From contig JADJBR010000007.1 of the NCBI GenBank assembly GCA_016703645.1, positions 1,820,501 to 1,884,500 of the forward strand: 64,000 bases of DNA, read 5' to 3'. The stretch's first letter is position 1. Every line of letters begins with the position of its first letter. Position numbers and translations under genes: made by a program. This document shows, piece after piece, positions 36,473 through 45,462 of the stretch. This DNA is from Zoogloea sp. Lineage in GTDB: Bacteria; Pseudomonadota; Gammaproteobacteria; Burkholderiales; Rhodocyclaceae. Below the pieces are notes generated by a model. That model made no database searches. It saw only the letters and a list, made by a program, of their open reading frames with translations, and was not told where the DNA came from.

Positions 36473-36888
36473 GCCCCACTGAACTGCCTGAGCATCTCCG
36501 TCGCGACCCCAGGCTGAGCCCCGATCCGTTCGGCATCAAAACCGTCCGGGAGTAAGGGCGCATACGCTGGATGAGACTCAAACTCCCCTCTGCTCAGGCG
36601 ACGGAAACCCATGGCCCAGCGCGGGAAGTCCCGTTTGGCAATGACCTCCTTGGACAGCAGGAAAACGTCCTTGTGACGATCATCATCGCAAATCCGGCTG
36701 TAAGTCTCTTCGATGGCCGCTTCTTCACCCTCGATGACCTGCATGAAGCTGCCATTCGTGTACAGGAGCACACCGGTGATCCCCTGCTGCGTATTGTGAC
36801 GAATGGAGGATTCGAGGATGTCGTACAGCTCGTCTTCGGACAGTTCCCTCCAGGCAGAGCTCACGTAAATCAGTTGAACCAAGGGCAT
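36469..36888 (-). CDS. BLUF-domain blue-light sensor
   Basis: 139 residues starting MPLVQLIYVSSAWRELS. The flavin-binding signature is complete: tyrosine in LIYVSSA, asparagine in IRHNTQQGITGVLLY, glutamine in SFMQVIEGEE and the tryptophan region in DFPRWAMGFR. There is no output domain, so it must act on a partner protein. The converging diguanylate cyclase is a plausible target. A longer start at 36906 has no better ribosome site. Confidence 0.93.
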   Translation of the reverse strand: MPLVQLIYVSSAWRELSEDELYDILESSIRHNTQQGITGVLLYTNGSFMQVIEGEEAAIEETYSRICDDDRHKDVFLLSKEVIAKRDFPRWAMGFRRLSRGEFESHPAYAPLLPDGFDAERIGAQPGVATEMLRQFSGA

Positions 36889-36946
36889 GCCTGCTCCATG
36901 AAACAATCAGGAAACATCACCCGCACGGCATTCAATTTTCATGCTC

Positions 36947-37233
36947 TCAGGCGTATTTGCCGCAAACCTGGCGCGCCGAACGCCCCCACCGTGGTTTGTC
37001 GCACGGCCCCCTGCAGTGCCGCAGGAAGTCCATGGTTTCTTCAAAGAATCTCGTCTCCGGGCAGCGAGTGCGTCCATCACAGAGAAAGCGTGCGGGCGCG
37101 GAGCTGAGCTTCTCGCCAAGGTTCGGACGGGTGCCGTCACGGGGAGAAGCTGAGATATGCACGCACCCGGGTCACCCTGGTTGGGGACGACGAAGCCGAA
37201 GCCGAAGTCATTACTCCAGTTGGCGAAGGACAT
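36947..37233 (-). pseudogene. Decayed cold-shock/excalibur paralogue
   Basis: Pieces in two frames match the neighbouring gene at 37.3-37.9 kb. NWSNDFGFGFVVPNQGDPG and HISASPRDGTRPNLGEKLS match its cold-shock domain; RFLCDGRTRCPETR and FEETMDFLRHCRG match its excalibur domain. The linker and membrane segment of the intact gene are deleted, and at least one frame change is present. Confidence 0.7.
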
Positions 37234-37347
37234 CGGCTTCTCGCCCTTCGACCCTGCTGGACAAGCACGGCTTCCGCATGCCCAAGCGCATCGGCGACCC
37301 CGCCGACTACGTGATCGAGCACGCCTTCATCGAAAGATAGGCGGCCC

Positions 37348-37905
37348 TCAGCGGGTCCACGTGCCCGAGCACCACTGCTGCTCGCAAGGGATGCCGTCAC
37401 CGTCGCCATCCATCTCCACGCCAGGGCAGTGCTGCAGAAAATAGGTCGCCTCCGCACAGGAGCGCATTTCTGAGCAGAAGCTTCGTCCATCACACCGATA
37501 GCGGGAGGACTCAACCCTGGCGGCCGGTGGATCGACCGCCGCCTGCTGCTGCCTGAAGCTGGTGTACTCGCCATACAGGTGGTAGGCCAGGCCAGCGATG
37601 ATCAGTGCCAGCACAAGCCCCTGAGCGAGGCCCGATCCACGCTTGCGCTTCCGCGCAGCGGGCCGGGGCTGAGGGCGGACCTTCGCCTGTCTGCTGATGC
37701 GCTGGAGATTCCGGGCGCGCTTCCGCCCGTCCGCATCCACCCCGATCTCAAAGCTGAGTCGCTCACCAACGTATGGCCGGATGCCGTCGTGGGGAAACGC
37801 GACCGCATGAACAAACACATCCGGCCCGCCCTGGTCAGGCGCGATGAAGCCAAAACCACGCTCTTTGTTCCATTTGACGAGGGAGCCTTCGATGCGCACG
37901 GACAT
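37348..37905 (-). CDS. Cold-shock domain protein with membrane segment and excalibur domain
   Basis: 185 residues. Cold-shock domain at 1-65 (VKWNKERGFGFIAPDQGGPD, HDGIRPYVGERLSFEI), a basic linker (RQAKVRPQPRPAARKRKR), one membrane helix (GLVLALIIAGLAYHLYGEY), then a calcium-type excalibur domain with YRCDGRSFCSEMRSC and MDGDGDGIPCEQQWC. The cold-shock part would stay in the cytosol and the excalibur part outside. The combination is known in proteobacteria but its job is not. Ribosome site weak. Confidence 0.85.
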   Translation of the reverse strand: MSVRIEGSLVKWNKERGFGFIAPDQGGPDVFVHAVAFPHDGIRPYVGERLSFEIGVDADGRKRARNLQRISRQAKVRPQPRPAARKRKRGSGLAQGLVLALIIAGLAYHLYGEYTSFRQQQAAVDPPAARVESSRYRCDGRSFCSEMRSCAEATYFLQHCPGVEMDGDGDGIPCEQQWCSGTWTR

Positions 37906-38083
37906 GACCACGAACAACGTTTGAGGGCTGCCACCCGCAAGCCCGTATGGTTCCCGCCCCATCGGTGCAGGGCAGGTACTCTTGTTGTTTCATGGTGTCA
38001 CAAGCCCTCACCCCGCCTCTATGGACTGAATCACTCGATGGAGATGCACTACTGACACGCCCTCTTGCCGGGACGACAGGGCG

Positions 38084-38120
38084 CGGGGCCCGCGTCCCGG
38101 CTACCGGGCCGCGGGCCCCG
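38084..38120 (-). terminator. Strong hairpin after the TorF-like gene
   Basis: CGGGGCCCGCG and CGCGGGCCCCG form an 11-bp stem, extended by an inner CCCGG/CCGGG, 12 bases past the stop codon. No U run follows, so it may be a stabilising or Rho-associated element. Confidence 0.6.
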
Positions 38121-38131
38121 GACGATCGGGG

Positions 38132-38980
38132 TCAGAACGCCTTGGTGACACTCACGAAGAACTTCTCCTTGGCGATGTCGTGCTTGGAGGTGCCGTTGTT
38201 GAGGCTGTAGTAGCTGCGGTAGGCATCCGGCTCGCTGGTGGCCGAGAAGAAGGCGCCGGCGCTCCAGCCCTCGGGCAGGGCCTTGGTGATGCCGACCTTG
38301 TAGTAGTTGATGTCGAGGCCGGTGGCGTGGGCGATGACCTGACGGCCGATCTGGCCGCTGAGGTTCCAACCCTCGGCGATGTCGTAGGCGGCGTTCAGCT
38401 CGTAGAAGTGGGAGCCGCGGGTGTTGCCGGTGACACCGGCGCTGGCATCGCCGAAGAAGCCGCCGTTGGTCGGGGAGTTGTTGGTGCTCCAGCCGAAGTA
38501 CTCGGTGAGGTTGCGGCCCGTCTTGAAGGTGAGCCACTCGTAGCTCAGGGCAATGTAGGCCTCCATGGTGTTGAGGCTGTTGGAACGGTTGTAGCCGGCA
38601 AACACCGAGTCCGTCCAGTTGCCGCCCGGGTAGGTGTAGTAGATCAGACCTGCGTCGTAGCCAAGGGTATCGGCCACCTTGCCGCGATAGCCGCCGTAGA
38701 AGTCCATCTCCACCGCGGCGCCGGGCAGCCAGTGGTCGGACACATTGGAGGCGAAGAAGCCGGCATAGGCACCGGAGGTGTGGGCCGCCTCCACGCTGAA
38801 CTGCAGGGCGGGCTTGCCCCAGGTCTGGGTCTGACCACGGAAGATGTAGTCGCTCACCAGGCTGAGGCTGACCGGAACGGTCCAGGCGGACTCGCCTTCG
38901 GCGGCCAGGGCCGGGGTGGCCCCCCAGGCCGTGCAGGCAAGGCACAGGGTGGCGGCAGCACGCAGGGCGGTATGGGACAT
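38132..38980 (-). CDS. TorF-family putative outer-membrane porin
   Basis: 282 residues. Signal peptide MSHTALRAAATLCLACTAWG followed by ALA, then the family start VSLSLVSDYIFRGQTQTWGK, alternating beta-strand sequence and a C-terminal phenylalanine (KFFVSVTKAF), the outer-membrane signature. GGAG lies seven bases before the ATG. It follows eutC on the same strand and could be co-transcribed, perhaps as a porin for a related nutrient. Confidence 0.88.
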   Translation of the reverse strand: MSHTALRAAATLCLACTAWGATPALAAEGESAWTVPVSLSLVSDYIFRGQTQTWGKPALQFSVEAAHTSGAYAGFFASNVSDHWLPGAAVEMDFYGGYRGKVADTLGYDAGLIYYTYPGGNWTDSVFAGYNRSNSLNTMEAYIALSYEWLTFKTGRNLTEYFGWSTNNSPTNGGFFGDASAGVTGNTRGSHFYELNAAYDIAEGWNLSGQIGRQVIAHATGLDINYYKVGITKALPEGWSAGAFFSATSEPDAYRSYYSLNNGTSKHDIAKEKFFVSVTKAF

Positions 38981-39024
38981 GGTTTTCTCCTTGGATGGGA
39001 TGGCAGGTAAATCGGGATGGAAAC

Positions 39025-39825
39025 CTAGGGTGAGGCGAGACCCGGGTACGGGGAGTCGGTCAGGGCTGGCGCAGCATCGCTGTCGTCCTTCAGGTCCACG
39101 CCGGTCCGCCCCAGCCTGTGAGCGCCGGCCATCAGGAAGGCGAGCTTGCGGGCGGCGTCGGCATAGGGCAGGCCTTCGGGGCGCACGTTGGAGATGCAGT
39201 TGCGCTCGGCGTCGGTGAGCCCTGGCCGGGGTCGGGCCGTAAGGTAGAGGCCCAGGCTGTCGGGCGACGACAAGCCGGGACGCTCGCCGATCATGACCAC
39301 CACCAGCGCGGCGCCCAGGGCATGCCCGATCTCGTCCCCCAGCGCCACGCGGGCCTGGTTGGCAATGATCACGGGCAGGCCGGGCAGATCCGGAAAGTAG
39401 GGCAGCAAGGCCTGCAAAAGGGGCAGGCCGTGGCGGGCCGTGGCGAGGGACGACAGGCCGTCGGCCAGCACCACGGCCAAGGGCGGGTGCGGCGACCACA
39501 GACGCCGCCCCTGCTCGCCCAGCAGGGCGAGGCTGCCCGGTGCAAGCCTGCGGCCCATGTCCGGGCGGCGCAGGTACATGCCACGGTCGGCGGCCTGACT
39601 ATGCACGGTCAGGCTGGTGAAACCGGCGTCCGCCAGGTCGGCCTGCAGGGTGGCCACGTCCAGGGCCTGGTGCACGGCGTCGCGGGCCTGGGCGTGGGCG
39701 GTGCCGAAGCGCAGGACTTCGCGGGTGGGCAGGCTCACCCCGGCGCGGCCCAGGGCCACACGGGCGCGGGTCAGGCCCTGCAGGCGCAGCCAGGGGTCGG
39801 GGGTGAGGATGGCGGGCTTGCCCAT
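39025..39825 (-). CDS. eutC: Ethanolamine ammonia-lyase small subunit
   Basis: 266 residues. ARVALGRAGVSLPTREVLRF, QAADRGMYLRRPDMGRRL and VVLADGLSSLATARHG are typical, with VVMIGERPGLSSPDSLGLYL near the C-terminus. Forms the adenosylcobalamin-dependent lyase with EutB, converting ethanolamine to acetaldehyde and ammonia. Begins 14 bases after eutB. No microcompartment shell genes are nearby. Confidence 0.95.
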   Translation of the reverse strand: MGKPAILTPDPWLRLQGLTRARVALGRAGVSLPTREVLRFGTAHAQARDAVHQALDVATLQADLADAGFTSLTVHSQAADRGMYLRRPDMGRRLAPGSLALLGEQGRRLWSPHPPLAVVLADGLSSLATARHGLPLLQALLPYFPDLPGLPVIIANQARVALGDEIGHALGAALVVVMIGERPGLSSPDSLGLYLTARPRPGLTDAERNCISNVRPEGLPYADAARKLAFLMAGAHRLGRTGVDLKDDSDAAPALTDSPYPGLASP

Positions 39826-39838
39826 GGGCCGTCTCCCC

Positions 39839-41221
39839 TTACAGCGTGGCGGCCAGGGCCAGCAGGGCCTGCTGCTCGCCCTGGGGCAGCAGATCGCCGC
39901 GAAAGTCGGCAATGCCCATGCGTTCCAGCCAGTCCTCGAACTCGGGGGCGCGGCGGCGGTCGAGCACCTTGCGCAGGTACAGGGCGTCGTGGAAGGAAGT
40001 GCTCTGGTAGTTGAGCATGATGTCGTCAGCCCCGGGCACACCGATGATGAAGTTGATGCCGGCCACCCCCAGCAGGGTGAGCAGGGTGTCCATGTCGTCC
40101 TGATCGGCCTCGGCGTGGTTGGTGTAGCAGATGTCGCAGCCCATGGGCAGGCCCAGCAACTTGCCGCAGAAGTGGTCTTCCAGCCCGGCACGGATGATCT
40201 GCTTGCCGTCGTAGAGGTATTCCGGCCCGATGAAACCGACCACGGTGTTCACCAGCAGGGGCTGGTAGCGCCGCGCCAGGCCGTAGGCGCGGGCCTCCAG
40301 GGTTTGCTGGTCGGCACCATGGTGGGCATTGGCCGACAGGGCGCTGCCCTGCCCCGTCTCGAAGTACATCACGTTGTTGCCGACACTGCCGCGACCCAGG
40401 GCCAGGGCGGCGGCCCTGGCTTCATCCAGCAGGGCGGCGCTGACACCGAAGCTGCGATTCACTGCCTCGGTGCCGCCGATGGACTGGAACACCAGATCCA
40501 CCGGGGCGCCCTTCTCGATGGCGCGGAGGGTGTTGGTCACGTGGGTCAGTACGCAGCTCTGGGTGGGCACGGCGTACTGCTCGCGAAAATCGTCAATCAG
40601 GCGCAGCAGGGTGGTGATGGCGGGCAGGCTGTCAGTGGCCGGGTTGATGCCGATCACCGCATCGCCGACACCGTACAGCAGGCCGTCGAGCATCGACGCA
40701 GCGATGCCCCGCGGGTCGTCGGTGGGGTGATTGGGCTGCAGGCGCACCGCCAGGCGGCCGGGCAACCCGAGGGTGTTGCGGAAGCGCGTGATCACCTGGC
40801 ACTTGGCGGCCACCAGGATCAGATCCTGGTTGCGCATGAGCTTGCTCACCGCCGCCACCATCTCCGGGGTAAGGCCCGGCGCGAGGGCCTGCAGGCTGGC
40901 GCCGTCGGCCGCATCGGAGAGCAGCCAGTCGCGGAACTCCCCCACCGTCAGGCCGGCAACCGGGGAAAAAGCGGCCGCGTCGTGCCCGTCGAGGATCAGG
41001 CGCGTCACCTCGTCATCCTCGTAGGGCACGACCGCCTCCTGCAGGAAGCGATCCAGGGGCAGGTCGGCCAGCACCATGCGGGCGGCCATGCGCTCCTCTT
41101 CAGAGGCCGCGGCCACGCCGGCCAGCATGTCACCCGAGCGGGCCGGGCTGGCCTTGGCCAGCACTGTTTTCAGGTCACCAAACACATGGCGATGCAGTCC
41201 GAGGGTGCAGGCGTAGGTCAT
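39839..41221 (-). CDS. eutB: Ethanolamine ammonia-lyase large subunit
   Basis: 460 residues, full length. Starts MTYACTLGLHRHVFGDLKTV. Catalytic barrel motifs include GINPATDSLPAITTLLRLID, LVFQSIGGTEAVNRSFGVS, YFETGQGSALSANAHHGADQ and GFIGPEYLYDGKQIIRAGL. Binds ethanolamine and cobalamin. AAGAAG precedes the ATG. Coupled to eutC. Confidence 0.96.
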   Translation of the reverse strand: MTYACTLGLHRHVFGDLKTVLAKASPARSGDMLAGVAAASEEERMAARMVLADLPLDRFLQEAVVPYEDDEVTRLILDGHDAAAFSPVAGLTVGEFRDWLLSDAADGASLQALAPGLTPEMVAAVSKLMRNQDLILVAAKCQVITRFRNTLGLPGRLAVRLQPNHPTDDPRGIAASMLDGLLYGVGDAVIGINPATDSLPAITTLLRLIDDFREQYAVPTQSCVLTHVTNTLRAIEKGAPVDLVFQSIGGTEAVNRSFGVSAALLDEARAAALALGRGSVGNNVMYFETGQGSALSANAHHGADQQTLEARAYGLARRYQPLLVNTVVGFIGPEYLYDGKQIIRAGLEDHFCGKLLGLPMGCDICYTNHAEADQDDMDTLLTLLGVAGINFIIGVPGADDIMLNYQSTSFHDALYLRKVLDRRRAPEFEDWLERMGIADFRGDLLPQGEQQALLALAATL

Positions 41222-41343
41222 GGTCTTCTTTGTTTGTGAGCGTCCCGCATCTGCTGCCGGCACCGGCCTCTCTTCCGGGCCGGCGCAGCAGTGCAAACGC
41301 AGTTTCTATGCCAGCGCTCAGCGCTTGTGAAGAAATCGTTCGG

Positions 41344-41410
41344 TTCGAGTTCGCGCCGAGACGCGCAGCCGTAGCCGGGGCACGCTGAGCATCGCCGGGG
41401 CGAACTCGAA
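41344..41410. repeat. Inverted repeat between permease and eutB
   Basis: TTCGAGTTCGC (41344-41354) and GCGAACTCGAA (41400-41410) are perfect complements 45 bases apart. They lie in the gap between the permease stop and eutB start, in the expected operon transcript. Confidence 0.7.
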
Positions 41411-41437
41411 GCACACGGTGGATCCAGCCACCCGCTC

Positions 41438-42826
41438 TCAGCCTTCGGCCTTGGCAAGCGCGGCGAAGGGAAGCGCCTCCCGCTGCTCGTGGGTAAGCCG
41501 GAAGTACCCGTAGCCCAGGGCCAGGATGAGCACGAAGAGGCCCGTGAGCAGGGGGTTGAACCACGCTACGGTAACCAGGCAGATGAGTGCTCCGATCAGC
41601 GCCACAGCCGGAAAGATCGGATAGAACGGCACCCTGTAGGGACGGGGCAGGCCGGGCTCGCTGGCGCGCAGCTTGAACAGGGCCGCCATGCTCAGCACGT
41701 ACATCAGCAGGGCGCCAAGCACCGCCATGGTGACGATGTTGGCGGTGAGGCTCTGGCCACCGAAGGACAGCAGCTCGTCGCTGAAGATGGCGGCGATGCC
41801 CACCACCCCACCGGCCACGATGGCCCGGTGGGGCGTCTTGAAGCGCGGGTGGACTTCGGCAAACCAGGCCGGCAGGTAGCCGGAACGGGCCTGGGCGTAG
41901 ATCTGGCGGGAGTAGCCCAGGATGATGCCGTGGAAGGAGGCCACCAGCCCGAACAGGCCCAGCCACACCAGCATGTGCAGCCAGCCGCTGGACTCGCCCA
42001 CGATGGTCTTCATGGCCTGGGGCAGGGGGTCATTGATGTTGGCCAGCTTGGTCCAGTCGCCCACGCCGCCGGCAAACACCATGACGCCCATGGCCAGCAC
42101 CACCAGGGTCAGAATGCCCGCCGTGTAGGCAATGGGGATGGAACGCTTCGGATCCTTGGCCTCCTCGGCCGCCATGGCAACCCCCTCGATGGCAAGGAAG
42201 AACCAGATCGCGAAGGGAATGGCCGCGAAGATGCCGGGAATCGCCGCGAGGGAAAACTCGTCGGCCCCGGCCCAGCCGCCCTTGGAGAAGTTGGCCAGGG
42301 AGAAGCCCGGCGCCACCACCCCCATGAACACCAGCAGTTCGAAGATGGCGAGCAGGGTCACGAAGAGTTCGAAGGTGGCCGCAATGGTCACCCCGACGAT
42401 GTTGAGCCCCATGAAAACCACGTAGGCGCCCACCGCGGCGACTTTCGGATCAAGGGCCGGGAACTGCACATTCAGGTAGGCGCCGATGGCGAGGGCAATG
42501 GCCGGCGGGGCAAACACGAACTCGATCAGGGTGGCCATGCCCGCCACGTAGCCGCCGGTGGGGCCGAAGGCGTGGTAGCTGTAGGCGAAGGGACCCCCCG
42601 CGTGGGGAATGCTGGCGGTCAGCTCGGTGAAGCTGAAGATGAAGGTGCCGTACATGAGGGCCACCATGACGGTGGTGATGAGAAAGCCGAGGGTACCCGC
42701 CGAGGCCCAGCCGAAACTCCAGCCGAAGTACTCCCCCGAGATCACCAGACCGACGGCAATACCCCACAACTGCCAGGTGCCCAGGGTGGCCGAGAGGCCG
42801 TGGGCGGGTTGCTTGGATGCACTCAT
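41438..42826 (-). CDS. eat: Ethanolamine permease
   Basis: 462-residue APC-superfamily transporter with about 12 membrane segments. Characteristic are GIAVGLVISGEYFGWSFGWA near the N-terminus, SIPHAGGPFAYSYHAFGPTG, FLAIEGVAMAAEEAKDPKRS and SFHGIILGYSRQIYAQARSG. These define the ethanolamine permease group. First gene of the leftward eut operon; GGAG lies eight bases before the ATG. Confidence 0.92.
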   Translation of the reverse strand: MSASKQPAHGLSATLGTWQLWGIAVGLVISGEYFGWSFGWASAGTLGFLITTVMVALMYGTFIFSFTELTASIPHAGGPFAYSYHAFGPTGGYVAGMATLIEFVFAPPAIALAIGAYLNVQFPALDPKVAAVGAYVVFMGLNIVGVTIAATFELFVTLLAIFELLVFMGVVAPGFSLANFSKGGWAGADEFSLAAIPGIFAAIPFAIWFFLAIEGVAMAAEEAKDPKRSIPIAYTAGILTLVVLAMGVMVFAGGVGDWTKLANINDPLPQAMKTIVGESSGWLHMLVWLGLFGLVASFHGIILGYSRQIYAQARSGYLPAWFAEVHPRFKTPHRAIVAGGVVGIAAIFSDELLSFGGQSLTANIVTMAVLGALLMYVLSMAALFKLRASEPGLPRPYRVPFYPIFPAVALIGALICLVTVAWFNPLLTGLFVLILALGYGYFRLTHEQREALPFAALAKAEG

Positions 42827-42888
42827 GATTCACTCCAGGAAACTAGATGGATGCATCGTGGCCCACAGCACCCGGGTGCATCTATCAA

Positions 42889-42929
42889 GTTTCAGCACCC
42901 CAGTAGCAATTTTCGGCACCGCAGCAAAG
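42889..42929. promoter_or_regulatory. Tandem direct repeat, likely EutR site
   Basis: TTCAGCACCCCAG (from 42891) and TTCGGCACCGCAG (from 42912) are near-identical half-sites 21 bases apart, two helical turns, as AraC-family activators require. They lie between eat and eutR. A perfect palindrome GCACCCGGGTGC at 42868-42879 lies closer to eat. Confidence 0.65.
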
Positions 42930-43106
42930 CAAGGGCAACAATGCCGGCAAGGCCTGCACCAGTAAAGTGCCCTTGAGCGCTGCAATGCACCAACAGGGGT
43001 GATTTCGTCGCGCCCCGTCGCCGTAGGCAGCGTGGGGATGCGCGCCCCGCGAGGCCCTTCGCCGGCGGTACGCGGCTTGCTACTCAAGGGGACGATCGCT
43101 TGCCGG

Positions 43107-44084
43107 ATGCCCGCCATGCCCCTGCCCGTCTTCCCCGCCGATACCGATGCCCGGCCCCTGCGGCGCGTGACCCGGGCCCGGGATGCGGACGAACAGGCCG
43201 ACAATCTCTCCCAATGGAACCAGCGCTACGACCAGCTCTCGCCGGGCAGCTTTGAAGGCTCGGTGACCGAACTGTGGCTGCCGAAGAGCCAGGTCTTCAT
43301 GGAAACGGCCAACCGCGCCCTGCGCCAGACCTGCGCCGCCTGGCCACGATCGGTGTGGTTCGGCATTCCCGCGGCGCGGGACGGCATGATGTCCCTCGGC
43401 GGCAAACCCCTGTCTTCCCGGGCGGTCTGCATCCGCGACGGCGGGGCCGAGTTCGACCTTCTCACGGCACCGGATTTCAACCTCTTCGGCGTCGTGGTGG
43501 ACCGCCTGGCCTTTGCCGACTATCTGGACCGGACCGCCCGCCAGGATCTGGATCGCCTGCTCCTGCAGGGTGACGTGCGCAACCTGGCGCCCGGCCGCAA
43601 GGAAAGCCTGTGCGCCACCCTGGCCCGCGTCCTCGCCGATGCGCACCACCCCGACTTTCCGGATGCGGAGGCACTGCAGGAACGCATCTTCTCGGCCCTC
43701 GCCGACGCGCTGCTGAGCCACGACACGGTGCCGGTGCCCACCCGCCGGACCCGCCTGATCCATCAGGCAACGGTGGACCGGGTTCGCCAGTACGTGCTCG
43801 ACAACCCGGAGCACCCCCCGACCATTCCGGAGCTGTGCGCCCACCTGCACCTGAGCCGCCGTGCCCTGCAGAACTGCTTCGAGGACGTCACCGGGATGCC
43901 CCCCTTGGCCTACATGCGCAGCCTGCGCCTCAACGCGGTCCGCCGTGAGCTGCGCCATGGCAGCGGCCTCCGCCCGATCTCCAGCATCGCCTACGACTGG
44001 GGCTTCACCCACATGAGCCAGTTCGCCCGGGACTACCGCCGGATGTTCGGTGAGCTGCCGTCGGAATCCCTGCGTCACGCCTGA
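43107..44084 (+). CDS. eutR: AraC-family activator of ethanolamine genes
   Basis: 325 residues from 43107. The C-terminal AraC domain is clear: PPTIPELCAHLHLSRRALQN, CFEDVTGMPPLAYMRSLRLN, then ISSIAYDWGFTHMSQFARDY. The N-terminal half resembles EutR-type sensing domains (ADEQADNLSQWNQRYDQLSP, GSVTELWLPKSQVFMETANR). It is divergent from eat-eutBC, consistent with activation by ethanolamine and cobalamin. Start could also be the second ATG at 43116. Confidence 0.88.
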   Translation: MPAMPLPVFPADTDARPLRRVTRARDADEQADNLSQWNQRYDQLSPGSFEGSVTELWLPKSQVFMETANRALRQTCAAWPRSVWFGIPAARDGMMSLGGKPLSSRAVCIRDGGAEFDLLTAPDFNLFGVVVDRLAFADYLDRTARQDLDRLLLQGDVRNLAPGRKESLCATLARVLADAHHPDFPDAEALQERIFSALADALLSHDTVPVPTRRTRLIHQATVDRVRQYVLDNPEHPPTIPELCAHLHLSRRALQNCFEDVTGMPPLAYMRSLRLNAVRRELRHGSGLRPISSIAYDWGFTHMSQFARDYRRMFGELPSESLRHA

Positions 44085-44170
44085 CCTCCCGGGCGAGCCA
44101 AATTCCGGCCCATGCCCGGCGGCATGGCTACAATTGGGGAAGCCCCCCACCCCCCAACGAGAATGCTTCG

Positions 44171-45031
44171 ATGACTGATCTTTCCTGCTCCCCACTGCTG
44201 CCGGAGCCCCTTGACCCGGCCACCCAGCCGGCCTCTCGGCCCGTCCCGGTGCTGCGGGTGGACGGCCCCGACGTGCGGCCCTGCCTCGACGAGGTGGTCG
44301 AGGAAGTACCGGTGGCGCTGGTATTCAATGGTATTTCCCACGCGGTCCTGCTGGCCACCCCGACCGATCTGGAAGATCTCGCCCTGGGTTTCAGCCTCAG
44401 TGAGGGCATTCTCGAAAGCCGCAGCGAACTTTACGACCTGGAATGCGCCGGCACCGCCAACGGGATCGAATTGCGCCTGGAGATCGCCTCCAGCCGTTTC
44501 GCCGCGCTCAAGGCACGTCGCCGCACCCTGGCTGGGCGCACCGGCTGCGGTCTGTGCGGAGTGGAAAGCCTGGATGCCCTGGCCCGCCCGCTGGCACCGG
44601 TCGCCGCCTTCCCCCCCATCCCCATCACCGCGGTCACCGCCGGCCTGGCGGAACTGCCGGCCTGGCAGCACCTGCGCAAGCTCACCGGGGCCGTGCATGC
44701 CGCCGCCTGGATCAGCCGCGACGGCCACATCCTCGCCCTGCGCGAGGATGTGGGGCGCCACAACGCCCTCGACAAGCTTCTCGGCCACCTGGCGGGCTCG
44801 GAGCCTTCCGGCGGCTTCGTATTGGTGTCGAGCCGGGCCAGCTACGAGATGGTGCAGAAGGTGGCAATGCTGGGCATCGGCTGCCTGGTGGCGGTCTCCG
44901 CCCCCACGGCCCTGGCCGTCAGACTGGCCACCGATGCCGGCGTCACCCTGGCCGGCTTCGCCCGTGGAGAGAGGCTGGTGGTCTACAGCCACCCGGTGGG
45001 GCTGGGGCTGGCGGCCAACCTGAAAACCTGA
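44171..45031 (+). CDS. fdhD: Formate dehydrogenase sulfurtransferase FdhD
   Basis: 286 residues. VEEVPVALVFNGISHAVLLA and TPTDLEDLALGFSLSEGIL are typical. The essential cysteine pair is GRTGCGLCGVESL, then ALREDVGRHNALDKLLGHLA and SSRASYEMVQKVAMLGIGCL. It transfers sulfur to the molybdenum cofactor of formate dehydrogenase. No fdh structural genes lie in this window. Weak ribosome site (GAGAA). Confidence 0.95.
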   Translation: MTDLSCSPLLPEPLDPATQPASRPVPVLRVDGPDVRPCLDEVVEEVPVALVFNGISHAVLLATPTDLEDLALGFSLSEGILESRSELYDLECAGTANGIELRLEIASSRFAALKARRRTLAGRTGCGLCGVESLDALARPLAPVAAFPPIPITAVTAGLAELPAWQHLRKLTGAVHAAAWISRDGHILALREDVGRHNALDKLLGHLAGSEPSGGFVLVSSRASYEMVQKVAMLGIGCLVAVSAPTALAVRLATDAGVTLAGFARGERLVVYSHPVGLGLAANLKT

Positions 45032-45462
45032 CGGCGCTTACCGCCTCGTATTCGAATGAACGCGAGCCCCCAACAGCCGGACAACCCCGGCAATCTCCGC
45101 CCTCATACTGCTCGGCCCCGCCCCCGGACGGCACAGTCCAAGACCCACCCCACGCATTGACCGCCTCATTGGCGGCCCCCTTCTCAGAAACCGGGAGTGT
45201 CCTCCCGACGGCGCCAGCCCCGTCTGAGCGCCCCCCCGATTCCGGATCAGACGTGGCCTCACATATCGGCCACCTCCGGACGACCAAGGAATTGAAGGCG
45301 CACGCTACAAAACCAAACCCGCCTTGTGTTTTTACGTGTAACGGGGAGAATCGGCGCTACCGTTGATCGTAAAAAACCTTTACAACGATAACAAACGGGA
45401 TTCGGGTGACAGATCCGTCCGTAAACCGCAGCCGTACACACCGCGCCAGACGACAGACACAA
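45032..45462. other. Gap between fdhD and the acyltransferase
   Basis: About 430 bases. The first 270 are GC-rich without a clear gene; the last 130 are AT-richer and probably hold the promoter of the acyltransferase (for example TTTACA and GATAAC near 45375-45390), but no convincing -35/-10 pair is chosen. Confidence 0.5.

Noticed and set aside
37240-37340. Rightward protein-like fragment ending DPADYVIEHAFIER
   Set aside because: Too short and without start or ribosome site; may be a gene remnant, but nothing supports a call.
41344-41410. Adenosylcobalamin riboswitch upstream of eutB
   Set aside because: Only a simple inverted repeat is seen; the conserved B12-box pattern is not recognisable.
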